5,089 nt of DNA from SCGC-AAA076-P13 sp965656035 (GTDB taxonomy: Bacteria; Pseudomonadota; Gammaproteobacteria; Magnimaribacterales; D2472): the NCBI GenBank assembly GCA_965656035.1, contig CBFHIO010000055.1:1-5089 (forward strand). The letters are read 5' to 3'. The notes below the pieces were generated by a model. That model was not told the origin of the DNA. It saw only the letters and a program-made list of their open reading frames with translations, and did no database searches. This document shows, one piece after another, positions 1-5,089 of the stretch. The position numbers and the translations under genes were made by a program. Each line of letters opens with the position of its first letter. Position 1 is the first letter of the stretch.

Positions 1-1024
1 AGCTTGCAAATGTAGTTTTAATCTCTTTCGCTACCCTCATTCTCATTTGACCAAACTTCTCCATTCCAATTCTTCCAATCATTGGGGTTAACAACCAACC
101 ACCAAGACCCCATGACATTCCATAAGATCTTTTTAAAATAGTTGGAGATTGATCTAAACCCCCATAGATATAGACTTGTTTGTATGTATCAGAGCCGTAT
201 CTGCTATATTCTTTAGCTGTTTTATTAGCAGCAATTTCCATAGCAGCTAATATTTGACTCGGAAGTTCGCCATTATTTCCTCCACCAGTTGCATCAAAGC
301 CTAGGGTAGCTCCAGTAGCAACTAAAGCAGATACCAAATCATCCATAAAACTATCGTCGCTTGTATTACAAACGTATTCAGCTCCAAGATTTTTTAAAAG
401 CTCTACCTGCTCTGATTTTCTAACTATGTTTACTAAAGGTACATTGTCATCTTTACAAATCTTTACTAGCATTTGACCAAGATTTGATGCTGCTGCAGTG
501 TGAACAAGAGCTGTATGATTTTCCATTTTCATAGTCTCTATAAAAGATAATGCAGTCAAAGGATTCACAAATGAAGAAGCTGCCTCTGAGGGCAATGTAC
601 CTTCATCCATAACTAAACAGTTTGCAGCTGGAACGCATCTATATTGAGAATACATTGCTCCACCAGCCAACCCTACTGTTTTACCAATCAAGTTTTTTAC
701 ATTTTCTCCAGCATCTACAATAACGCCAGCACCCTCATTACCAACTTGCATCGATTGGTCTAATCTAGGCTTCATAGCGTTCATTAAAGCAGGGTGAATT
801 TTCATAGTTGTTACCATTTCATCGCCAGAACCTGATGTGCTTAGAGATGAAATATCAGCAGCAAAGCTTAAAAGAAGTCCAAGATCAGAGGGATTAATTG
901 GAGCCGCTTCAACTTTTACAAGAACCTCATCTGCAGCAGGAGTAGGTATTGCTGAGAGTTGTATTGAGAGCTCTATATTTCCTTCATTTGTAACTAGCGA
1001 ACGAATTTCTTTAGAATTAGACAT
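1..1024 (-). CDS. MDR-superfamily zinc-free NAD(P)H-dependent oxidoreductase (quinone oxidoreductase-like), 3' end cut by window
   Basis: The frame runs from an ATG at 1022-1024 to the left edge without a stop, giving 341 residues and no C-terminus. GGAG at 1031-1034 lies 6 bases before the ATG and supports this start. Residues 40-48 (AAPINPSDL) and 95-102 (GNEGAGVI) are the N-terminal catalytic-domain motifs of quinone oxidoreductase/enoyl reductase-like MDR proteins. FVNPLTAL (152-159) leads into the Rossmann half, with HTAAASNLGQ at 175-184 as nucleotide-binding loop and GFDATGGG at 242-249. R202-K203 at the expected end of the second beta strand suggests NADPH preference, which is inference. 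The four-cysteine structural zinc cluster is absent, hence zinc-free. From recall, close relatives are about 375 residues, so some 30-40 residues are probably missing. It is a cytosolic enzyme of unknown substrate. It is the third gene of the probable leftward operon, 49 bases after the phosphoribosyltransferase stop, and its role there is unclear. Confidence 0.9.
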   Translation of the reverse strand, partial: MSNSKEIRSLVTNEGNIELSIQLSAIPTPAADEVLVKVEAAPINPSDLGLLLSFAADISSLSTSGSGDEMVTTMKIHPALMNAMKPRLDQSMQVGNEGAGVIVDAGENVKNLIGKTVGLAGGAMYSQYRCVPAANCLVMDEGTLPSEAASSFVNPLTALSFIETMKMENHTALVHTAAASNLGQMLVKICKDDNVPLVNIVRKSEQVELLKNLGAEYVCNTSDDSFMDDLVSALVATGATLGFDATGGGNNGELPSQILAAMEIAANKTAKEYSRYGSDTYKQVYIYGGLDQSPTILKRSYGMSWGLGGWLLTPMIGRIGMEKFGQMRMRVAKEIKTTFAS

Positions 1025-1073
1025 AATTTTCTCCAATATGAATCTGAATATAATAACTTATAAAAATTTAAAG

Positions 1074-1640
1074 TTACTTGATTAAAGTCGATATTTTTTC
1101 TATTAGGTCTTTGACTGCTGGTTTATTTTCTTTTATTTCATCAATGGTTAATCCATCAAGTTCATGAGGAAATACTAGCCACTCATCAGTTTCATGAAGA
1201 TAAAAATCAGGCTTTCTCTCAGTTTTATTTTTAGTTGGCTTGAAATAAGGGGTTGCAACTTTAATCTCAGGTGTATTTTTCTTACATGCTGCCTTAAGGT
1301 CGTTAATAATTTGTTGAATTGATAATCCAGTATCATGCACATCGTCTACAATTAGTAATGAATCCTCTGATTCGAGCTGCCTTATTACATAATTTAATCC
1401 ATAAACTGTTACATTTGAGTTATGTTTGTCTATTCCTGAGTAATGAGATGTTCTGATGGCGATATGATCAGAAGATACTCCCAATACTTCTAAAAATTCT
1501 TGAACAGCTATACCAATTGGAGCTCCACCTCTCCATACACCAATAATGTAATTTGGACGAAACCCACTTTCATAAACATTCCAAGCAAGCTTGAATGAAT
1601 CTTCAAGCAGTTGATCGGGCTGTATAAAAGTTTTTTTCAT
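1074..1640 (-). CDS. Purine-type phosphoribosyltransferase (Gpt/Hpt-like, type I PRTase fold)
   Basis: The 188-residue cytosolic protein is predicted to join a purine base to PRPP, giving a nucleoside monophosphate and pyrophosphate. Counting from the ATG, YIIGVWRGGAPIG (31-43) is the first-strand PPi-binding loop with the R-G-G seen in Gpt-like enzymes. LLIVDDVHDTGLS (95-107) is the PRPP-binding motif, with the adjacent acidic pair D99-D100 and a phosphate loop ending D-T-G. PDFYLHETDEWLVFPHEL (144-161) matches the C-terminal base-binding hood of xanthine/hypoxanthine/guanine PRTases, where an aromatic residue such as W154 stacks on the base. The histidine in DDVHDTG replaces the usual hydrophobic residue. 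Which purine is used cannot be read from sequence. The frame could begin two codons earlier at TTG (1644-1646), but the ATG is better spaced from the ribosome binding site. It follows the TonB receptor by 62 bases on the same strand, and a purine permease diverges nearby, so salvage of imported bases is the likely job. Confidence 0.88.
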   Translation of the reverse strand: MKKTFIQPDQLLEDSFKLAWNVYESGFRPNYIIGVWRGGAPIGIAVQEFLEVLGVSSDHIAIRTSHYSGIDKHNSNVTVYGLNYVIRQLESEDSLLIVDDVHDTGLSIQQIINDLKAACKKNTPEIKVATPYFKPTKNKTERKPDFYLHETDEWLVFPHELDGLTIDEIKENKPAVKDLIEKISTLIK

Positions 1641-1649
1641 TTTCAAATG

Positions 1650-1653
1650 CTCT
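1650..1653 (-). promoter_or_regulatory. Ribosome binding site deciding the phosphoribosyltransferase start
   Basis: The minus strand reads AGAG here, 9 bases before the ATG at 1638-1640 but only 3 bases before the in-frame TTG at 1644-1646. The spacing favours the ATG, giving a 188-residue rather than a 190-residue protein. The match is short, so this is moderate support only. Confidence 0.5.
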
Positions 1654-1655
1654 AC

Positions 1656-1684
1656 GAGTACGCGCTTGAGAACAACTCGTACTC
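1656..1684 (-). promoter_or_regulatory. Inverted repeat/hairpin between receptor and phosphoribosyltransferase genes
   Basis: The perfect 7-base arms GAGTACG and CGTACTC (plus-strand 1656-1662 and 1678-1684) are separated by 15 bases. An alternative, mutually exclusive 6-bp pairing joins ACGAGT (1654-1659) to ACTCGT (1675-1680). The element is noticeably more G+C-rich than its surroundings and fills most of the 62-base gap. No T-run follows on the minus strand, so it is a poor intrinsic terminator. It starts just upstream of the AGAG ribosome binding site, so it could protect the upstream mRNA 3' end, tune translation of the phosphoribosyltransferase, or bind a protein. Symmetry is seen; function is inferred. 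Confidence 0.5.
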
Positions 1685-1702
1685 ATTTAAATAAATATAG
1701 AA

Positions 1703-4030
1703 CTAGTAGCTTTTCCTTACTCTTAAAATAAATTGTCTTGGTGGTATCAACTCAATACCAGTTCCAGCAACACCAAAGACATCAGTCATTGCAGAGTTAA
1801 CGCCATCCTTATCTGATGCATTTAAAATCATGAAATCAATACCTGAAGTTTCACTAATCTCTATGCTAGTTGTTAAGTTAACGACAGTATAAGAATCAAC
1901 CTGGTCAACAAATGGGCTGTTAAATACTCTTTGTTGAAAATCTCCTCTATGAATAACTTCTGCTGAAGCTCTAAGAGGTATTCCTGATTTTAATTTTCCA
2001 TTATATTGAAGGCCAAAATTAGCTGTAAATTCTGGACTCTTTGCCAATTTATTGCCTTTAATATTTTCTCTTAGTGCATACCTTTGTGGTTCTTCACCAA
2101 AGAAATAAAGCTCTGATTTAATATTATCTAATGCCTCATAATCTGCAGTTATTTCTGTGTCTAAAGTAGAAATCCTTAGATCCATTGATAAAGAGTCGGA
2201 TAGAATACCAATTAACTCTAACTCAACACCACTCATTTCTGACTCAGGTATATTTGCTACACCACCTCTATACACATCAGGGTCTGTAGATTGGAATTGC
2301 AAGTTTTCATAATCATACATAAATGCTGAAACATTCGCTCTCATTCTTCCCTCCATTAAGTCAGTCTTAAGACCAAGCTCAAATGCATCAATTATTTCAC
2401 TCTTAAACAGAGGGTAGATAAGTTGTGGCGCCGGTTGTGCTCCAAAATTTTGCTCATCGTCTTCAGGCCATCCAAATGTTAGGTTACTGCCACCAGGCTT
2501 AAAGCCTTTTGTATAGGATGCATAAACCATAGTATCGCCATCAACGTCGTATTCAATAGCAAACTTACCAGTTTTCTCATCAACCTCATCTTCAATTAAG
2601 TAGGTTTGGAGCCCAAAGAAGTTTGTAACATCGCTTGAGAAAGAATCTTCGGTATATCTCATTCCAAAGATATATCTCATATTATCTTTAATATTATATG
2701 TAGCTTGTCCATAGACAGAGAATGACTCTCGAGTAGGGTATGCCTCGGATACAAAACCTAGCTCTGCATCATAAGCAGCAAAGCATATTCCTTCAAAAGG
2801 ATTTGTTGCACAAATTGGAGCATGAACATATGGGGTAAAAGCACCATCCATTTGATCAAGAAGTTTTATATTGTTTACATCTTTTACTTCGTATATTGCA
2901 TTCGCAATTTCATGATCGAAGTATAGAGCCCCTATAATCCAATCTATTTTTTCATTGATTGGTTCATTCGAAATCAAATTAACTTCAAGTGTTGTAGTCT
3001 CAACCACAGATGTTTCAGGCCTATACTCTGCTGCAATGTAGGGTATTCCTTCAAGAGGACCAGAGCCATGAACATCACCATAATTATGTCTATCATTGTC
3101 ACGACTTACATATATATCATCTTCTTGTGCACTAGCAAGGATCTTTAAGTCGGCAAAACCAAGCTCTACATTTAATATAGCTGCAATAATTTCAGATGAT
3201 AATTGATAGTCAGAAGCAGAATCTTGAGCTAATTTTCTTGGATTAGGTGTTGGATCATCCAAACCTTTCATAGCAGCACCGTTATTGTTTGCATCAAAAA
3301 ATTGTCCAAATACTCTCAATGATGTTGTATCAGTAATATCAAAGAACCAATCTGATCTTAAACTAGTATGATTAGCATCATCCAAGTCCTGATTATTTAA
3401 AATATTTTTACTAAAACCGTCTCTATCTGTTGATACAACTGACATTCTAGTGGCAACTTTATCAGACAGTGGTATATTCACTGCTCCTCTAAATTTAGTC
3501 AGTCCATAGTTTCCTAAAGCTAAATCTGTTTTACCTTTAGTTTTATCAAAAGATGGTTTTTGGCTGATGACATTAATCGTACCACCGGTTGAGTTTTGAC
3601 CGAATAATGTGCCTTGTGGACCTCGCAGGACTTCAATTCGTTCTAAATCAATAAAATCAGTTCTTAAAGAAAACTTAGATGCAATAAAAATACCATCCAT
3701 ATGTAGTGCTACCGAAGGAGCAGCTATAGCATTCTGATTTGTTTCATCACCAACACCTCTTATTGAGATAATTGTCTTATAACCTTCATTTTTTGCTACT
3801 GTTACACCAGGAGCAATTGCACTTAAGCCAACAAAATCTGTAATGTTTTTTGTTTCAAGCACATCCTCGGTTAATGCTGTAACAGATATTGAAACATCTT
3901 GAAGACTTTCATTTCTTTTTTCAGCCGAAACTATAACTTCTTCAATTGCACTATTTTGTGCATATGCATCAAAAGTTAGCATAAAGATTGCTGAAAAACA
4001 CACTAAAGAATTTATTTTTGGAAATTCCAT
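1703..4030 (-). CDS. TonB-dependent outer-membrane receptor, substrate unknown
   Basis: This 775-residue protein imports a ligand across the outer membrane using TonB-ExbBD energy. Residues 1-24 are a signal peptide with a hydrophobic core and likely AYA cleavage before Q25. IEEVIVSAEKR (29-39) is a TonB box-like segment of the kind that opens these receptors. The plug spans about 40-156 and includes ISIRGVG (88-94), ERIEVLRGPQGTLFGQNSTG (130-149) and TINVIS (151-156). The remaining 620 residues are a beta-barrel of alternating strands, with YASYTKGFKPGG (503-514) a recognisable family segment. The protein ends RVRKSY, an aromatic terminus as expected for barrel insertion. C407 and C416 are the only cysteines of the mature protein and probably form a loop disulfide. 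The length is typical for the family. The start ATG has AGGGGA (4041-4046) 10 bases upstream. The sequence does not reveal whether the ligand is a siderophore, vitamin, glycan or purine compound; flanking purine genes hint at the last. Confidence 0.95.
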   Translation of the reverse strand: MEFPKINSLVCFSAIFMLTFDAYAQNSAIEEVIVSAEKRNESLQDVSISVTALTEDVLETKNITDFVGLSAIAPGVTVAKNEGYKTIISIRGVGDETNQNAIAAPSVALHMDGIFIASKFSLRTDFIDLERIEVLRGPQGTLFGQNSTGGTINVISQKPSFDKTKGKTDLALGNYGLTKFRGAVNIPLSDKVATRMSVVSTDRDGFSKNILNNQDLDDANHTSLRSDWFFDITDTTSLRVFGQFFDANNNGAAMKGLDDPTPNPRKLAQDSASDYQLSSEIIAAILNVELGFADLKILASAQEDDIYVSRDNDRHNYGDVHGSGPLEGIPYIAAEYRPETSVVETTTLEVNLISNEPINEKIDWIIGALYFDHEIANAIYEVKDVNNIKLLDQMDGAFTPYVHAPICATNPFEGICFAAYDAELGFVSEAYPTRESFSVYGQATYNIKDNMRYIFGMRYTEDSFSSDVTNFFGLQTYLIEDEVDEKTGKFAIEYDVDGDTMVYASYTKGFKPGGSNLTFGWPEDDEQNFGAQPAPQLIYPLFKSEIIDAFELGLKTDLMEGRMRANVSAFMYDYENLQFQSTDPDVYRGGVANIPESEMSGVELELIGILSDSLSMDLRISTLDTEITADYEALDNIKSELYFFGEEPQRYALRENIKGNKLAKSPEFTANFGLQYNGKLKSGIPLRASAEVIHRGDFQQRVFNSPFVDQVDSYTVVNLTTSIEISETSGIDFMILNASDKDGVNSAMTDVFGVAGTGIELIPPRQFILRVRKSY

Positions 4031-4046
4031 TATTTATTTATCCCCT

Positions 4047-4080
4047 TGTGCTTACGGTATAGGTTATTTACCGTAACACA
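4047..4080 (-). promoter_or_regulatory. Bulged 12-bp hairpin in the predicted leader of the TonB receptor mRNA
   Basis: On the minus strand TGTGTTACGGTA (4080-4069) pairs with TACCGTAA (4059-4052) plus CACA (4050-4047), leaving one bulged G (plus-strand C4051) and a 9-base loop, AATAACCTA. All 12 pairs are Watson-Crick. If the promoter at 4099-4127 is right, the stem begins about 12 bases from the transcript start. It ends directly against the Shine-Dalgarno AGGGGA (4041-4046). There is no following T-run, so it is not an intrinsic terminator. It could be a translational control element, an mRNA stabiliser, or, read as DNA, an operator just downstream of the promoter. The structure is clear; the function is inferred. 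Confidence 0.65.
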
Positions 4081-4098
4081 TTATTATTAATGTTAGTT

Positions 4099-4127
4099 AT
4101 ATAAGATAGAAGCAATTTACATGCCAA
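4099..4127 (-). promoter_or_regulatory. Sigma-70-like promoter of the TonB receptor operon
   Basis: The minus strand has TTGGCA at 4127-4122 (consensus TTGACA, five of six) and TTATAT at 4104-4099, separated by the ideal 17 bases. The predicted start is near 4091-4093, giving a leader of about 60 bases that includes the hairpin at 4047-4080. No other pair in this AT-rich region is as good, but chance -10 matches are easy here, so the call rests on the combined -35, spacing and position. Confidence 0.55.
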
Positions 4128-4202
4128 AAATAGCAATATAAAAATACAAGTAAATTAAGTAATATCACATTATAAATTGTAGAATAAATATGTAAATTAC
4201 AT
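4114..4202. promoter_or_regulatory. Recurring GTAAATT words in the divergent intergenic region (candidate shared operators)
   Basis: GTAAATT occurs on the plus strand at 4150-4156 and 4192-4198 and on the minus strand at 4120-4114. The outer two extend to a 9-base identity, ATGTAAATT (minus 4122-4114, plus 4190-4198), facing each other. The minus copy overlaps the last two bases of the receptor -35 hexamer and enters the promoter spacer. The plus copy lies within a perfect 13-base palindrome, ATGTAA-A-TTACAT (4190-4202), just before the permease start. Both positions would suit a repressor controlling the two divergent units together. The high A+T content makes chance repetition plausible. 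Confidence 0.35.
4155..4185 (+). promoter_or_regulatory. Weak candidate promoter of the NCS2 permease gene
   Basis: TAGAAT at 4180-4185 matches five of six bases of the -10 consensus and would start transcription near 4192, a leader of about 23 bases. The best upstream -35 candidate is TTAAGT at 4155-4160 with a long 19-base spacer. TATAAA at 4171-4176 is an alternative -10. A promoter must lie in this gap because the neighbouring gene diverges, but its exact position is uncertain. Confidence 0.3.
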
Positions 4203-4214
4203 TCCTTCAAAACC

Positions 4215-5089
4215 ATGAAAAATTTTTTAGAAAGAACCTTTCAACTTGAATTAAATAACACTTCAATCAAGCAAGAATTTATAGCTGGCTTCACTACTTT
4301 CATAACAATGGCTTACATTATTTTTGTTAACCCGCAGATGATGGCGGCCAGTGGAATGGATCTTGGAGCAAGTTTTGTAGGAACATGTATAGCAGCAGCT
4401 ATCGCATGCTTTGCAATGGGTTTTTATTCTAATTGGCCAGTAGGACTTGCTCCTGGAATGGGTCTAAATGCTTTTTTTACTTATACAGTTGTTGGTGAAA
4501 TGGGTTATAGCTGGGAAGTTGCACTAGGGGCTGTTTTTTTAGCAGGTATTTTATTTGTAATCATAAGTATAACCCCTCTAAGACAGTGGATGCTAAACAG
4601 CATTCCTATGAATCTTCGAATCGCCATGGGAGCTGGTGTTGGTTTATTTGTTGGTTTTATTGGCTTAAAAACTGGCGGAATTATTGTGCAAAATGAAGCA
4701 ACCTTTTTAAGCTTGGGTAATTTTAAAAATATTGAAACTCTTTTAGCAGCCTTAGGATTCCTTTTAATTCTAGTATTGGCTGTTAGGAAGGTTGTTGGAG
4801 CAATAATAATTGGAGTTTTGGCAGTTACTATCTCAGGTTTGTTGCTTGGCTTAATCCAATTTAATGGAATTGTTTCTTCACCGCCTGACTTAAAACCAAT
4901 CCTATTTAAATTAGATATTATCGGTGCAATTGATGTTGCTATGATAAGCGTAATTATATCTTTTCTGTTTGTTAATCTATTTGATACAGCGGGTACTTTA
5001 TTGGGGGTAGCATCTAGAGCAAATTTAATCCAGGATTCTGGAAAAATAGTAAATCTTGATAAGGCATTAAATGCTGACAGCACTTCAAG
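4215..5089 (+). CDS. NCS2-family purine permease (AzgA/PbuG type), 3' end cut by window
   Basis: An open frame of 291 codons runs from ATG 4215 to the right edge with no stop. The family imports adenine, guanine or hypoxanthine across the inner membrane by proton symport. Residues 1-22 are a short cytoplasmic start of the AzgA type, followed by GFTTFITMAYIIFVNP (25-40), the first helix. LAPGMGLNAFFTYTVV (78-93) is the hallmark TM3 segment with N85. Residues 139-158 match the family's G-rich helix ending in GLKTGGIIV. LFDTAGTLLGVASRA (255-269) is the TM8 segment whose acidic residue, here D257, helps bind the purine. KALNADSTS at the edge is also characteristic. Whole members are about 430-450 residues, so roughly one third is missing. 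The exact purine cannot be assigned. No in-frame start exists upstream before a TAA at 4185-4187. No Shine-Dalgarno is visible before the ATG, unlike its neighbours. The gene diverges from the TonB receptor operon. Confidence 0.93.
   Translation, partial: MKNFLERTFQLELNNTSIKQEFIAGFTTFITMAYIIFVNPQMMAASGMDLGASFVGTCIAAAIACFAMGFYSNWPVGLAPGMGLNAFFTYTVVGEMGYSWEVALGAVFLAGILFVIISITPLRQWMLNSIPMNLRIAMGAGVGLFVGFIGLKTGGIIVQNEATFLSLGNFKNIETLLAALGFLLILVLAVRKVVGAIIIGVLAVTISGLLLGLIQFNGIVSSPPDLKPILFKLDIIGAIDVAMISVIISFLFVNLFDTAGTLLGVASRANLIQDSGKIVNLDKALNADSTS

Noticed and set aside
1055..1075. Inverted repeat AACTT/AAGTT between PRTase and MDR genes
   Set aside because: It has only 5 bp of A/T-rich pairing with an 11-base loop and overlaps the PRTase stop codon; this is expected by chance at this composition.
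837..1085. Plus-strand 82-codon reading frame
   Set aside because: It lies antisense to the N-terminal part of the MDR oxidoreductase, whose motifs are clear on the minus strand. It has a low-complexity composition and no recognisable domain.
1656..1684. Rho-independent terminator after the TonB receptor
   Set aside because: The stem is only 7 bp with a 15-base loop, and no T-run follows it on the minus strand.
1641..1702. PurR-type operator before the PRTase
   Set aside because: The inverted repeat here does not resemble the ACGCAAACGTTTTCGT-like consensus and has a much longer centre.
4031..4214. Purine riboswitch upstream of the receptor or permease
   Set aside because: Purine genes prompted the search, but neither strand shows the three-way junction with its conserved loop and junction bases. 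The clear hairpin present is a single bulged stem.
4505..5083. Minus-strand 192-codon reading frame
   Set aside because: It is antisense to the NCS2 permease, whose family motifs run through the whole stretch on the plus strand. Its Ile/Pro/Lys/Thr-rich composition is a mirror of a hydrophobic membrane protein.

Overview
The window is AT-rich throughout (roughly one third G+C by eye), with short intergenic gaps. It carries a TonB-dependent outer-membrane receptor, so the organism is Gram-negative. The receptor, the AT bias and the compact layout fit a streamlined marine gammaproteobacterium of the SAR86 kind; that placement is an inference from style, not from a marker gene. No mobile element, tRNA, rRNA or CRISPR array was seen.

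There are four genes in two divergent transcription units. Leftward from about 4092 run a TonB-dependent receptor (1703-4030), a purine-type phosphoribosyltransferase (1074-1640) and a zinc-free MDR-family oxidoreductase cut by the left edge (1-1024). The gaps between them are 62 and 49 bases and hold no convincing terminator, so they probably form one operon. Rightward from 4215 runs an AzgA/PbuG-type NCS2 purine permease, cut by the right edge. Two of the four genes are open at a window edge, and long reading frames antisense to both are shadows.

The 184-base divergent intergenic region (4031-4214) holds most of the regulatory signal. It has a good sigma-70-like promoter for the receptor and a bulged 12-bp hairpin in the receptor's predicted leader that ends directly at its Shine-Dalgarno sequence. 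The word GTAAATT recurs in both orientations near both promoters. The gap between receptor and phosphoribosyltransferase holds a second hairpin.

Taken together, the layout suggests a nucleobase acquisition route: receptor across the outer membrane, NCS2 permease across the inner membrane, and phosphoribosyltransferase trapping the base as a nucleotide. The permease and phosphoribosyltransferase assignments are solid at family level. The receptor's substrate is not visible in its sequence, so a purine-linked receptor is a hypothesis resting on gene context. The oxidoreductase has no evident role in that route.
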